A stretch of 64,000 bases of DNA from Devosia sp. FKR38 (GTDB lineage: Bacteria > Pseudomonadota > Alphaproteobacteria > Rhizobiales > Devosiaceae). Made by a program: the position numbers and the translations under genes. The stretch covers positions 1,092,456 to 1,156,455 of the forward strand of contig NZ_STGC01000005.1 of assembly GCF_005222805.1 (NCBI RefSeq), read 5' to 3'. Below are positions 34,136-44,497 of this stretch, piece by piece; position 1 is the stretch's first letter, and each line of letters starts with the position of its first letter. The notes beneath the pieces were generated by a model. That model was given only the letters and a program-made list of their open reading frames with translations. It was not told where the DNA came from and made no database searches.

Positions 34136-35208
34136 CACTTCTGTCCTTCGTCAATCCTGACGGTCTGGCCGTCTTCAAGGCTGTGCACGCCGGCCACCAC
34201 CACGACATCGCCTACCGACAGGCCGCTGGTAACCTCCACAGTGGTGGCGTCGCGGTCTGCGATCATCACGCTGTGCAAGGACACGGCGTGGCTGTCGGGA
34301 TCCACAACCCAGGCCGAGGCGGCGCCGTCGCGGTCCACAATGGCGGTGCGCGGCAGCACCAGCTGGTCTGTTTCTGCTTGCGCAAGGCTCGCCGTGATCG
34401 TCGACCCCATGGTGAAGCTCACCGATGCGCCATTGAGAGCAATGCGCACTTGAAAACTGCGCGTATTGGCATTGGCTTGTGGCGCGATCTCCCGAACGGT
34501 GCCGATCGCCGCAATCGCTGGATCGAGCTGCTTGACGATGTCAAACCGGTCGCCCACCGCGAGCCGGGCGGCAAAGGCCTCAGGCACGAAGATCACGGCT
34601 TCGCGTTCTTCGGGCCGCACGACGGTTGCCACCATCTGACCCACGCCTACTGTCTGGCCGGGCTCGACGCCAACGGCGGTAACAACCGCGTCGGTGTCGG
34701 CGCGCAGCGTGGTGTAAGCCAGCTGTTCCTGCGCCTTCTCGAGCTGCGCGCGGGCCTGTGCCACAGCGGCTTCGCCCGAGCGGCTCGCCTGCTGGGCCGT
34801 TTCATAAACCGTATCGGAAATGGTGCCGCGTTCGAGCAGATCCCCTTGGCGCTGTTCAACGGCAAGCAGGTTGTTCAGTTGCGCCTCCGCAGCCGCCAGA
34901 TTGGCCTCGGCCGAGCGGATGGTCAGCTGCTGGCTGGTGGAATCGAGCTGAGCGATCTGCTGGCCTGCCGACACCGTGTCGCCGACATCGACGGAGCGCT
35001 CGATGACGCGACCAAAAATCTGAAAACTCAGGTCCGTCTGATAGCGCGGCGCAACTTCGCCGGCAAAGCGCACCACCGGCGCCGACTCCAGCGCAAGGAC
35101 CTTGGCGAGCACGGGACGGATCGGTTCGGGCTTTTCAGCTGCCGGCTGGCAGCCCGCCAGAGCCAGGCTGGCAAGGATCGCCAGTGCAGCGGGGAAGGGG
35201 GCTTTCAT
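34135..35208 (-). CDS. RND efflux periplasmic adaptor lipoprotein 1
   Basis: 357 residues. The start MKAPFPAALA is chosen because AAGGA lies eight bases upstream; an ATG at 35229 would overlap the previous gene. Lipobox LALAGC gives Cys20. The adaptor domains are in the usual order: RYQTDLSFQIFGRVIERSVDVGDTVSAGQ (lipoyl half), a coiled coil at about residues 85-150 rich in Ala/Glu/Gln, ADTDAVVTAVGVEPGQTVGVGQM (second lipoyl half), then beta-barrel and C-terminal membrane-proximal domain. It bridges the RND pump to an outer-membrane channel. Confidence 0.9.
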   Translation of the reverse strand: MKAPFPAALAILASLALAGCQPAAEKPEPIRPVLAKVLALESAPVVRFAGEVAPRYQTDLSFQIFGRVIERSVDVGDTVSAGQQIAQLDSTSQQLTIRSAEANLAAAEAQLNNLLAVEQRQGDLLERGTISDTVYETAQQASRSGEAAVAQARAQLEKAQEQLAYTTLRADTDAVVTAVGVEPGQTVGVGQMVATVVRPEEREAVIFVPEAFAARLAVGDRFDIVKQLDPAIAAIGTVREIAPQANANTRSFQVRIALNGASVSFTMGSTITASLAQAETDQLVLPRTAIVDRDGAASAWVVDPDSHAVSLHSVMIADRDATTVEVTSGLSVGDVVVVAGVHSLEDGQTVRIDEGQK

Positions 35209-35212
35209 GGCT

Positions 35213-36331
35213 CTATTCCTTGAATGCAACGATCTGCTGCGGATAGACTAGGCTCGCGCCGGCCGTGACGATCCGCTCGCCGGGCTCGACGCCGCCGGTG
35301 ATTACCAGCGATTGGGCATCGAACCTGTCCAATGTCACCAGGCGCAGCGACACAGCGCTGGTGTCGGGTGCTACCACCCACACAGCGGGTTTTCCGTCCG
35401 ACGACGTCAAGGCCGATGCCGGCAGAACAATTGCTGAAGTGACCTGATACTGCGCCGTGGTGGCAACCACGGAGCCAAGCGTCATCTCAGAAGGCGGCGA
35501 TGCCATCTTGAGTTTGACCTTTACGGAGCCGGTGGCCTTGTCAATCGTCGGGGCGATCTCGTTCAGCACGGCGGCAGCGGTAATCTCCGGCCGCTCGAAC
35601 AGGCGCACGGCAAAGGTCTGAGCCGCAAAGCGCTCGGTCAGCACGCCTTCGTCGACATCGAACACCGCCTCACGGGCACCGTCATTGGCGACGGTGAAAG
35701 CATATTGCCCTGGCTGGACAACCTGGCTCGGCTCGACCTTGAGCGCCGTGACTGTTCCATCGGCAAAGGCCCTGAGTTCCGTGTGGCCAAGCGCTTCTTC
35801 GGCACCGTCCAGCGCGGCCTGGGCGCTGTCGACAGCGCTGCTGCTGGTCGCCAGGATTTCGACAGCGCGGTCATAGGCGCTGCGGGCAACCAGCCCCTGA
35901 CTCAGCAGGCTCTTCTGGCGCTCAAGATCAGCTGTTGACTGCTTGAACTGGGATTGCGCGGCCAGCAGCTGTGCTTGCGCGGCGTCGCGATCGGCGGTCT
36001 GCTCGGCCGAGCCTACCCGGGCCAGCACCTGGCCGGCGCTGACGTGGTCGCCGACATCGACGAGCCGTTCCGCCACCTGGCCGCCGATCTGGAACGCCAG
36101 ATCGGCAGAGAACTCCGCCTGGACTTCGCCAGTAAGCGCCGTCTCGGTCGAATAGTCGGCCTTGGACGCCACAATGGTTTCGACCATGATAGCGCCGCGT
36201 TTCTCGGCCTCGGGCGGCGCCTGGCACGCCGAAAGTCCAACGGCAGCCGCGAGCACCACAAGGGTTGCGGCCAGACGAGCGGCGCGCCTGGGAGCCTGCG
36301 AAGTGGGTTTGACGAGCAAATGTGTGACCAA
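35213..36331 (-). CDS. RND efflux periplasmic adaptor lipoprotein 2
   Basis: 372 residues if translation starts at the TTG ending at 36331, preceded by GGAGAG. The frame stays open to 36439, but that would put the start upstream of the TetR operator, so the later start is preferred. Lipobox LSACQ gives Cys36. FSADLAFQIGGQVAERLVDVGDHVSAGQVLARV and AFADGTVTALKVEPSQVVQPGQYAF are the two lipoyl halves around a coiled coil. It is a diverged paralogue of the next gene (four-base gap). Two adaptors for one pump may form a hetero-oligomer. Confidence 0.85.
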   Translation of the reverse strand: MVTHLLVKPTSQAPRRAARLAATLVVLAAAVGLSACQAPPEAEKRGAIMVETIVASKADYSTETALTGEVQAEFSADLAFQIGGQVAERLVDVGDHVSAGQVLARVGSAEQTADRDAAQAQLLAAQSQFKQSTADLERQKSLLSQGLVARSAYDRAVEILATSSSAVDSAQAALDGAEEALGHTELRAFADGTVTALKVEPSQVVQPGQYAFTVANDGAREAVFDVDEGVLTERFAAQTFAVRLFERPEITAAAVLNEIAPTIDKATGSVKVKLKMASPPSEMTLGSVVATTAQYQVTSAIVLPASALTSSDGKPAVWVVAPDTSAVSLRLVTLDRFDAQSLVITGGVEPGERIVTAGASLVYPQQIVAFKE

Positions 36332-36364
36332 GCTGGCTCTCCATCGATGTGCCGCCGATCTAAT

Positions 36365-36386
36365 ATTGACTAACTGATTAGTCAAT
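36365..36386. promoter_or_regulatory. TetR operator palindrome
   Basis: A 9-bp perfect inverted repeat, ATTGACTAA and TTAGTCAAT, separated by CTGA, lies between the divergent adaptor and TetR genes. It covers the region where both promoters should be and is the obvious binding site for the adjacent TetR regulator. Confidence 0.75.
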
Positions 36387-36446
36387 GAAAATATGCTGAG
36401 CAGAACGCCGCGCTCCGTGGCACCCCAAGAAAAGGGCATACCGAGG

Positions 36447-37067
36447 ATGACGAAAGGTTCCCGCGCTGCGGCAAAGCAGGCGCGACCACGCGAAATTCTG
36501 GAAGCAGCGTTTGAGGAGTTTTCCTTGCGCGGCTACGCCGCCACGCGACTGGATGACATTGCCGCCCGTGTCGGCGTCACCAAGGGCACGATCTACGTCT
36601 ATTTCGACAACAAGGAAACGCTGTTCGAGACAATGGTGGTCGAGCTGTCCACGCCCGAACACGATACCCGGCCCTATCTGGCTGCGCTCGACCAATCGGC
36701 CGGCGCCGCGCTGGAGCAACTGCTGCACACCGTCTACACCGAGACGCTTGCAGACCGCTATTCGCGGGAAATCCTGCGCCTGCTGATCGCCGAGAAGAAC
36801 ACCTTCCAAAGCCTGTCGCGGCGCTTCAAGGACAATTTTGCCGGACCGGTGTTTGACGCCCTGCAGCAGATTCTGATGGCCGGCAGCCAATCTGGCGAGT
36901 TCGGCCCGCATGCCGCCAGCATAGATCCCTTTTTCATCCTCAGCCCATTCCTGGGTTATTTGGTTCTGGATCTCGTCCTGCCCGAAGACAGCCCTGACGC
37001 AGGCGGGTTTCTCGCCAGCCATATCGAGATGGTCAAGCGGCTGGTGGCGTCCGGGGCGGCGCCATAG
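36447..37067 (+). CDS. TetR-family transcriptional regulator
   Basis: 206 residues from the ATG at 36447; an earlier ATG at 36393 lacks a ribosome site and lies close to the operator. The helix-turn-helix region is REILEAAFEEFSLRGYAATRLDDIAARVGVTKGTIYVYFDNKETLF at about residues 15-60, a textbook TetR motif. The C-terminal ligand domain (LLHTVYTETLADRYSREILRLLIAEK, then FFILSPFLGYLVLDLV) resembles TetR_C regulators of RND pumps. It should repress the divergent efflux operon by binding the 36365-36386 palindrome. Confidence 0.92.
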   Translation: MTKGSRAAAKQARPREILEAAFEEFSLRGYAATRLDDIAARVGVTKGTIYVYFDNKETLFETMVVELSTPEHDTRPYLAALDQSAGAALEQLLHTVYTETLADRYSREILRLLIAEKNTFQSLSRRFKDNFAGPVFDALQQILMAGSQSGEFGPHAASIDPFFILSPFLGYLVLDLVLPEDSPDAGGFLASHIEMVKRLVASGAAP

Positions 37068-37088
37068 CCAGCCGCCTGTCCTGGGCTA

Positions 37089-38597
37089 TCAGTCCAGCGG
37101 TGACACCGCGGCCAGCATGGTGCCGGTCGCCTGGCGGCGCAGGTGCCAGGCAAAGGCTTCTTCCAGCAGATGTGGCGTGTGCCCGCCCCGGGCCGTGGCG
37201 CGATCCAGATAGTCCTCCAATTGCGGGCGATAGCTGGGATGGACGCAATTGGCGATGATCTGCTCGGCCCGCTCGCGCGGCGCCAGCTCGCGCAGATCGG
37301 CCAGACCCTGTTCGGTCACGATGATATCGACGTCATGTTCGGTGTGGTCGACATGGGACACCATTGGCACCACGGACGAAATGGCGCCGTCCTTGGCGAG
37401 CGACTTGGTCACAAAGATCGACAGATACGCATTGCGGGCGAAATCGCCTGAGCCGCCGATGCCGTTGACCATCTGCGTGCCGTTGACATGGGTGGAGTTC
37501 ACATTGCCGTAGATATCGACCTCCAGCGCCGTGTTGATGGCGATGATGCCCAGCCGACGGATCACTTCGGGATGATTGCTGATCTCTTGTGGCCGCAGCA
37601 CCAGCCGGTCCTTATAGGCGGCCAGATTGCCGAACACCCGCTGCGCATAGTCGGCGCTCAGCGTGATCGACGAGCCGGATGCGAACAGCAGCTTGCCCGA
37701 GTCGAGTAGGTCGAACGTGCTGTCCTGCAAAACTTCGCTATACATGCGCAGGTGGTGGAACGGTCCATTGCGCAGGCCTGCTAGAACACCATTGGCGATA
37801 TTGCCAATACCGGCCTGCAGCGGATTGAGGCTGAGATCGAGGCGCCCCATCGAGACTTCGTGCTCGAAGAAGCGGGTGAGATGATCGGCAATGGCCGCCG
37901 TGCCGGCCTCGGGCGCGTCCAGCATCGCCGGGCTGTCGGCCTGTTGCGTGATCACGATGGCGACGATCTTGTCGGGGTCAATCGGCACATAGGCGTGGCC
38001 GACGCGGCTGTCGCAGGCCACCACCGGAATGGGCTCGCGCGCCGGGCGCCGCGTGGGAATATAGATGTCATGCAGGCCCTCCAGCGCCGCCGGCTGGCCC
38101 AGGTTGATCTCGACGATCAGCTTCTTGGCGAGAATGGCAAAGCTGGCCGAATTGCCCACCGAGGTTGTCGGCACGATGCCGCCGTCTTCGGTGATCGCGG
38201 CGGCCTCAACGATGGCGATATCCATCGGCCCCAATTGTCCCGAGCGCAGGTGTTCCACGGTCTCGGACAGGTGCTGGTCGATGAACATGACCTCGCCGCG
38301 GTTGATGGCGGCCCGCAGCGTGGGATCAGACTGGAACGGCATGCGCCGGGCCAGCACATGGGCCTCGGTCAGCACGCGGTCGACGTCCTTGCCTAGCGAG
38401 GCGCCGGTGACCAGCGTGATCTGGAACGGATCAGTCTGCGCCCGCTTGGCCATGGCCAAGGGCACCGCCTTGGCGTCACCGGCCCGCGTGAACCCGCTCA
38501 TGCCGACCACCATGCCGTCCTTGACCAGGCTCGCGGCTTGCTCGGCCGAGACAATACGATCGAGCAGGGATGACATTCGAATACGCGTGGCTGGCAC
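37089..38597 (-). CDS. Acetyl-CoA hydrolase/transferase family protein (succinyl-CoA:acetate CoA-transferase-like)
   Basis: 502 residues from the GTG ending at 38597, six bases after GGAG; an ATG ending at 38576 is an alternative. Two CoA-transferase domains are visible. The first has DGMVVGMSGFTRAGDAKAVP, and the second has AINTALEVDIYGNVNSTHVNG, which holds the catalytic glutamate, and GIGGSGDFARNAYLSIF. SVVPMVSHVDHTEHDVDIIVTEQGLADLR is a family feature. The reaction moves CoA between acetyl-CoA and an acid such as succinate. It is monocistronic, convergent with tetR. Confidence 0.88.
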   Translation of the reverse strand: MPATRIRMSSLLDRIVSAEQAASLVKDGMVVGMSGFTRAGDAKAVPLAMAKRAQTDPFQITLVTGASLGKDVDRVLTEAHVLARRMPFQSDPTLRAAINRGEVMFIDQHLSETVEHLRSGQLGPMDIAIVEAAAITEDGGIVPTTSVGNSASFAILAKKLIVEINLGQPAALEGLHDIYIPTRRPAREPIPVVACDSRVGHAYVPIDPDKIVAIVITQQADSPAMLDAPEAGTAAIADHLTRFFEHEVSMGRLDLSLNPLQAGIGNIANGVLAGLRNGPFHHLRMYSEVLQDSTFDLLDSGKLLFASGSSITLSADYAQRVFGNLAAYKDRLVLRPQEISNHPEVIRRLGIIAINTALEVDIYGNVNSTHVNGTQMVNGIGGSGDFARNAYLSIFVTKSLAKDGAISSVVPMVSHVDHTEHDVDIIVTEQGLADLRELAPRERAEQIIANCVHPSYRPQLEDYLDRATARGGHTPHLLEEAFAWHLRRQATGTMLAAVSPLD

Positions 38598-38695
38598 TTT
38601 ACTCTCCGCATCTAGTAGGCACGCCACCTATGCGGTCAGTGTCCACCCGGCGCGTTGATCCAGGTCAACACCCTGATGGACATCTGCTTTTGCCA

Positions 38696-39498
38696 TCAGT
38701 GGAAGAAGGGCGGCGGCAGGCGTTTTTCGCCGGCTTCAATGCGGATCGGCAGCACATTCTGCGGCGGCGGCAGCGGGCATACGGCATGGTCAGTAAAGGC
38801 GCAGGGCGGATTGATGGCCTTGTTGAAGTCGAGCACGATCGTGCTCTGGCCGACCTCTTCGCCATAGAGAAAACGCGACGCCGGATAGGTGTCATCGCGC
38901 GAGGTCAGGTCGCGCAGCACGAATTGCGGCGATTCCGCCGTGCCATGGGTGGGCAGCAACTCGTAGCGTGTACCGTTGTGGGTGAAGACCGCCTTGTGCG
39001 TCACCTGCACATCGGTGGGAATGGACTTGGTGGTGTCCACGGTCAGGCCCTGCGGCGCATCCAGCGCAATCCATTCGGCGGTAATGTGCCACGCGGGATC
39101 GAGCGGGAAGGCGTCGATATCGGCCAGTGTCGCGGGCACCGGCGAGGCCGTGTCCCGCACGCGCAGGGCGTTCTCGCCATTGAGCGTCGTCACTTCGAGC
39201 AGCAGTGACCCAGACTCGAACCGCGGCGGCTTGGCCTTGTCGAGCTTGAGCTGGATCGGCGCGCCACCGTTGGCGGGCGTATAGAGCACGCCCTTGTCAT
39301 CCTGCGTCAGCGAACCGACATGGGCCGGGCCGGCCGAGAGCACGATGTCATTGTCTGCAGCACTGCCAACCGTAACCGTGCCGTCTTCCAGCCAGAACCG
39401 CCCGATGATGTTGAGCCAGCCATCGGCCGCTTTGAGATTGGCCAGGCGCTTGGCCTTCCACTGGGCAAATTGCTCGGAATAGCTGCTGGGCACGGTCA

Positions 39499-39499
<1 letters not shown>
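38696..39499 (-). CDS. DUF1684 family protein
   Basis: 267 residues from the ATG overlapping the upstream ATPase stop (TGATG). DUF1684 features: WLNIIGRFWLEDGTVTVGSAADNDIVL near residues 27-53, a beta-rich middle, then GTRYELLP, and the conserved C-terminal block SRFLYGEEVGQSTIVLDFNKAINPPCAFTDHAVCPLPPPQN with an NPPCAF motif. There is no signal peptide. The biochemical role of DUF1684 is unknown. It is the last gene of the dipeptide-type transporter operon, so it may process the imported compound. Confidence 0.82.
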
Positions 39500-40250
<751 letters not shown>

Positions 40251-40254
<4 letters not shown>

Positions 40255-41060
40255 GCCACGCCCTCCAGTGCGCGGTCAAAGCTGCGCGCGGCAGCCACCA
40301 GCGAGCGGGTATAGTCATGCCTGGGGGCGGAAAACACCTCGGCGACAGGGCCGGTCTCGACCACCACGCCATGCTGCATCACCACCACGCGGTCGACCAC
40401 GCGCGCCACCACTGGCAGGTCATGGCTGATGAACAATAGGGCCATGCCATTGTCGGCAACCAGCTTGGCCAGCAGGCGCAGGATCTCGGCCTGGGTAGTC
40501 ACGTCTAGTGCGGTTGTCGGTTCGTCAGCGATGAGCAATTGCGGGCGGCAGGCCAGTGCCATGGCGATAGCGACCCGCTGGCGCTGGCCACCGGAGAGTT
40601 CATGCGGATAGCGCCGAGATCGGGTCGCCGGGTCGGGCAGGGCCACCTGCGTCAGCAGCGTCTGCACCTTGGCGTCCAGCTCGGCTCGGCTGGGCCCCCG
40701 ACCATCGCGCCGCAGGCGGCGGCGCAGCGGTTCGGCAATCTGGCGGCCAACCGGCAGCAGCGGATCAAGTGCCGTCAGCGGCTCCTGAAACACAGTGGCG
40801 GTCACGGTGCCGCGCAAAGGCATCAGCGTGCGATCCTGCGCGCCAATCACCTGCTGGCCGGCCAACTGCACGGAGCCGCTGGCGGTCAGTCCCGGAGCGA
40901 GGAGGCCAATGGCGGCGAGGGCCGTCAGCGACTTGCCCGAACCCGATTCCCCGATCAACCCGACGCGTTCGCCGGGCGCGATCGACAGGGACACATTGTC
41001 CAGCAAAGTCCTGTTGCCGGCCTGGACCGAGAGGTTGCCGATGTCGACCAGGTTGCTCAT
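40251..41060 (-). CDS. Oligopeptide-type ABC transporter ATP-binding protein 1 (DppD/OppD-like)
   Basis: 269 residues. Walker [11 protein letters not shown] near residue 38, Q-loop [16 protein letters not shown], signature [15 protein letters not shown], Walker [13 protein letters not shown] and switch [14 protein letters not shown]. The ending [21 protein letters not shown] is the usual DppD/OppD tail, although the longer Fe-S/cysteine tail of some family members is absent. It overlaps the permease gene upstream and the second ATPase gene downstream by four bases each. Confidence 0.92.
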
Positions 41061-41908
41061 CGCCGCGCACTCCGTGTCGGGTCGGCAAAGTCTCTAAGGC
41101 CATCGGCGAGCAGATTGATGCCGACCACCAGGATCACCAGCGCCAGGCCCGGGGCAAACGCCCCGATGGGCGCGGTATAGACCGTGCCCTGCGCCTCCTG
41201 CAGCAGATGCCCCCAGGAGGCATTGGGCGGCGGCGCGCCCAGGCCCAGATAGGACAAGGAGGCCTCGGCAATGGCCGCAAGACCGAACTGCAGGGCGAAA
41301 TTGACCGCCAGGGTGGGCCAGATATTGGGCAGCACATGGGTGACGACAATGCCGGGCCAGGAGGTGCCCGACGTCCGGGCGGCGGTGATATAGTCGAGCA
41401 GCAGCACGCGCTTGGCCAGGATGCGGGTCAGCCGCGCCACAATGGCCGATAAGGCGAGGCCGATGGCGAGGATGGCGGTGAAGAGGCTGGCTTCATCGCT
41501 CGCTGCCACCACCAGCATGGCGATCAGCAAGGTGGGGAAGGCAATCAGGATATCGAGCGTCGCCGCCAGGGCATCGTCCAGCCAGCGGCTGGCAAAGGCC
41601 GCCAGTATGCCCAGCGAAACGCCAATGGCGCCACCAATGGCCACCGCACCGGCGCCCACCACAAGAGCGATCTGCGAGCCCAGCATGATCTGGGTGAAGA
41701 AATCGCGGCCCAGCCGATCTGTGCCCGCCCAATGCGCCCAACTGGGCGCTTCAAGCCGCCCGCCGGTCATGCCCAGCGGATCATAGGGCGTCCACACCAC
41801 GGTCAGCAGCGCGATGAAAACATGCAGGCCCACCAGCACCACGCCGACCCACAAGGTCAGCGATGGTCTGGACCGGCCAGTGTCTTCAGTGAGCTCGATG
41901 GCACTCAT
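41057..41908 (-). CDS. Oligopeptide-type ABC transporter permease 2 (DppC-like)
   Basis: 283 residues. An N-terminal helix (LTLWVGVVLVGLHVFIALLTVVW) is followed by WAGTDRLGRDFFTQIMLGSQIALVVG, the classical DppC/OppC motif. The EAA loop is ITAARTSGTSWPGIVVTHVLPNIWPTL, and SYLGLGAPPPNASWGHLLQEAQ is a strongly conserved family element. It forms the translocation channel with permease 1. Four-base overlaps join it to the genes on both sides. Confidence 0.92.
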   Translation of the reverse strand: MSAIELTEDTGRSRPSLTLWVGVVLVGLHVFIALLTVVWTPYDPLGMTGGRLEAPSWAHWAGTDRLGRDFFTQIMLGSQIALVVGAGAVAIGGAIGVSLGILAAFASRWLDDALAATLDILIAFPTLLIAMLVVAASDEASLFTAILAIGLALSAIVARLTRILAKRVLLLDYITAARTSGTSWPGIVVTHVLPNIWPTLAVNFALQFGLAAIAEASLSYLGLGAPPPNASWGHLLQEAQGTVYTAPIGAFAPGLALVILVVGINLLADGLRDFADPTRSARR

Positions 41909-42888
41909 GCTGCACCCCGAGCGCGCTCACGCAGGCGCGGATCGACCAGGCGCTGTAGCAGGTCTGCGGCAAAGCCGATCAGCAGCACCAGCAGCGTCGA
42001 GACGATCAGCACGCCCTGCAGATTGGGGTAGTCGCGCTGCTGGATGGCCAGCAGCAGCATCGAGCCCAGGCCGGGCAGGGTGAAGACGCGTTCGACCACC
42101 ACGGCCCCCAGGAAAGTGCTGGCCAGCTCGATCCCCAGCACCGAGATGATCGGCACTGAACCGTTGCGAATGCCATGTTTTACAAGGGCTTCGGTAAAGC
42201 CCGAACCCAGGGCACGGGCGGTGCGAATATAGTCGCTGTCAATGACGTCGAGCGTCGCGGCGCGGACATAACGCAACAGCGACGCGGCGATAACCAGGGC
42301 GACGGTGAGCACTGGCAACACCATGCCCACGGCGGCTTCGCCCGGATTGTCCCAGCCGCGCAACGGGAAGCCGCCCGAGGGCAGCAGGCGCAGATTGATG
42401 GCAAAGACGGTGACCAGCAGGATCCCTAGCCAGAACACGGGGATGGCAATTCCCAACTGGGAGACGACCGAGATCAGCCAGCCATACCAGGTCTGGGACT
42501 TGACCGCAGCGACCACGCCCAGCGGGATGGCGATGACCAGCGCCAGCAAAAAGCCCAGCAGGGTCAATGGGATGGTGACGGCCATCCGATTGCCGATCTC
42601 GCCCAAAACGGAGGCCCGGCTGACAAAGGATGTGCCAAGGTCAAAGCGCACGAGGGTGTCGAGATAGTGCAAGAATTGGCTCGCCAGCGGCTGGTCGGAA
42701 CCGAGCTGGGCCCGGGCCGCGGCGATCTGTTCGGGGGTCGCGCCGACACCCAACAGGGCATTGGCCGGATCGCCGGGCAGCAGGCGCAGCAGGACAAACA
42801 GCACCATCGCCGCAATCAGCAGCGACAGCAGCAGGATAACGAGCCGGCGCAGGGTGTAAGCGAGAATGGGAAGACCCTCGTTTGGCAA
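41905..42888 (-). CDS. Oligopeptide-type ABC transporter permease 1 (DppB-like)
   Basis: 327 residues. The start is a TTG ending at 42888 without a good ribosome site, so the exact start is uncertain. YTLRRLVILLLSLLIAAMVLFVLLRLLPGDPANALLG is the typical DppB opening with the LPGDP motif. The EAA-like loop is DYIRTARALGSGFTEALVKHGIRN, and ELASTFLGAVVVERVFTLPGLGSMLLLAIQQRDYP is a highly conserved family block. Six helices are expected. A hairpin lies between it and the binding-protein gene upstream. Confidence 0.9.
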   Translation of the reverse strand: MPNEGLPILAYTLRRLVILLLSLLIAAMVLFVLLRLLPGDPANALLGVGATPEQIAAARAQLGSDQPLASQFLHYLDTLVRFDLGTSFVSRASVLGEIGNRMAVTIPLTLLGFLLALVIAIPLGVVAAVKSQTWYGWLISVVSQLGIAIPVFWLGILLVTVFAINLRLLPSGGFPLRGWDNPGEAAVGMVLPVLTVALVIAASLLRYVRAATLDVIDSDYIRTARALGSGFTEALVKHGIRNGSVPIISVLGIELASTFLGAVVVERVFTLPGLGSMLLLAIQQRDYPNLQGVLIVSTLLVLLIGFAADLLQRLVDPRLRERARGAA

Positions 42889-42919
42889 CGTCGCACTGGC
42901 TTACAGCACGACGCAATTG

Positions 42920-42950
42920 GGGTCACCCGCCATTCGAATGCGAGTGACCC
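42920..42950 (-). repeat. Intercistronic hairpin between binding-protein and permease genes
   Basis: GGGTCAC and GTGACCC form an outer 7-bp stem around the palindrome CATTCGAATG. It lies in the 94-base gap after the minus-strand binding-protein gene and has no T-run; it probably stabilises the upstream mRNA segment. Confidence 0.55.
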
Positions 42951-42982
42951 ATTCTAGCAAAGCGTCAACATAAGGCTGACGT

Positions 42983-44497
42983 TTAATTTGCCTTTTCGAT
43001 GTCGTAGGCGAAGAACTGCGCGTTCAGCCCATTGACCGGGTAGCCGGTGACATTGGCGGCCGACACCACGATCTGCGGATAGAGGTAGAGCCAGTTGCTG
43101 GCGGCATCCTCGGCGATGATCGTATTGGCTTCCTTGAGCTTGGCCGTCTGGTCATCGACCGTAGCGGCGGCTTCGGAGTCGGCGATCAGCTTGACGACGT
43201 CAGGGTTGTTGTAGCCCCAGTAGAAATCCGGATTGCCGTAGAACACGATGTCGCGGTGATTGACGTGTTCCTGCAGCGTCGCCTGGAAATCATGCGCCTG
43301 GTAGATCTTGGTGTACCACTCGTTGGCGGTGATGACGTTGATGTTCACCTTGACGCCGATCTTGGAATATTCGCTCTGCAGGAACTGCGCGACGATCGGA
43401 TGCGGATCGTAGTCGGGAGTATCGAGGGTGAACTCGAAGCCGTCGGGATAGCCGGCCTCGGCCAGCAGGGCCTTGGCGCTTTCGACGTCATAGGCATCAA
43501 CGCCGGTGAGGTCGACATACCACGGATCGGTCGGCGGCACGAAGGAGCCGATCAGCGTGCCGTAGTCACCCCAGATGGAGTTGAGCAGCTTGGCCTTGTC
43601 AACGGCGCGGGCCAGGGCCTTGCGCACCTTGACGTTGTCGAAGGGAGCCACGCGGTCGTTATAGGCCAGCAGTTCCTTGGTGGTGGAGGCGCCTTCGGTG
43701 ACCGTGAAGGCCGGGTTGCCGGCGAACTGCGCCAGCGAATCCGGGCTCTGCACTGAGGTGATGATATCGACCGCATTGGTCAGCAGCGCATTGTTGAGCG
43801 CGGTCGCGTCGGTGAAATACTGGAACAGCACTTCGCCATTGGTCGGGGCATCGCCCCAATAGCCATCAAAGCGGCTGAGCGACAGGGCTGAACCGCGGCG
43901 CCATTCGGCCAGCTTATAGGGGCCGGTGCCGTCTTCGGTGCCGGTGATGTCGGTGGCCGCGTCGTTGACGATCCACACATAGCTCAGATTGTAGGGCAGC
44001 GAGATCGAGCGGCTCGAGAGCGTGATCACCACGGTCTTGTCATCAGGGGTCTCGATGCCGGTGATGGTCGAGAGGCTCTTCTTGCGCGAGCTTTTGGAGG
44101 TTTCCGCCGTGACGCGCTCGATGGAGTACTTGACGTCGGCGGCGGTCAGCGGCTCGCCGGAGTGGAAGGTGACGCCATCGCGCAGGGTGAAGGTATAGGT
44201 CAGGCCATCGTCGCTGACTTTGTAGTCGGCAGCCAGTACGGGCTCGACCGAACCGGTGTCGGTGAGCTGGAACAGCGCCTCATAGACATTGCCGTTGAAG
44301 GCCTCGTTGATGCCCTGGCCTGCGCCGGCCGTGTTGTCTAGGTTCTGCGGCTCATAGAGCGAGCCAATACGAATGGTGGCGTCCTTGTCATAGCTCTGGG
44401 CCATGGCAGCGCCGGCGGAAACGCTGGCCAGCAGGGCTGCGGTCAGCAGCGCGCGACCAAGGCGGACGGCGACCGAACGGGACGGGAAGGTGGACAT
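42983..44497 (-). CDS. Oligopeptide-type ABC transporter substrate-binding protein (SBP_bac_5)
   Basis: 504 residues. A Sec signal peptide (LLTAALLASVSAGAAMAQS) precedes the mature family-5 binding protein: RIGSLYEPQNLDNTAGAGQGINEAFNGNVYEAL, then YTFTLRDGVTFHSGEPLTAADVKYSIERV, the family hallmark, KVRKALARAVDKAKLLN and EYSKIGVKVNINVI. The periplasmic protein would deliver peptides or a similar compound to the permeases. It is the first gene of the operon on the minus strand. The family covers peptides, nickel, opines and sugars, so the ligand is unknown. Confidence 0.9.
   Translation of the reverse strand: MSTFPSRSVAVRLGRALLTAALLASVSAGAAMAQSYDKDATIRIGSLYEPQNLDNTAGAGQGINEAFNGNVYEALFQLTDTGSVEPVLAADYKVSDDGLTYTFTLRDGVTFHSGEPLTAADVKYSIERVTAETSKSSRKKSLSTITGIETPDDKTVVITLSSRSISLPYNLSYVWIVNDAATDITGTEDGTGPYKLAEWRRGSALSLSRFDGYWGDAPTNGEVLFQYFTDATALNNALLTNAVDIITSVQSPDSLAQFAGNPAFTVTEGASTTKELLAYNDRVAPFDNVKVRKALARAVDKAKLLNSIWGDYGTLIGSFVPPTDPWYVDLTGVDAYDVESAKALLAEAGYPDGFEFTLDTPDYDPHPIVAQFLQSEYSKIGVKVNINVITANEWYTKIYQAHDFQATLQEHVNHRDIVFYGNPDFYWGYNNPDVVKLIADSEAAATVDDQTAKLKEANTIIAEDAASNWLYLYPQIVVSAANVTGYPVNGLNAQFFAYDIEKAN

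Noticed and set aside
36332..36439. N-terminal extension of RND adaptor 2
   Set aside because: It would place the start codon upstream of the TetR operator and add a non-signal-like segment before a normal lipoprotein signal; TTG ending at 36331 fits better.
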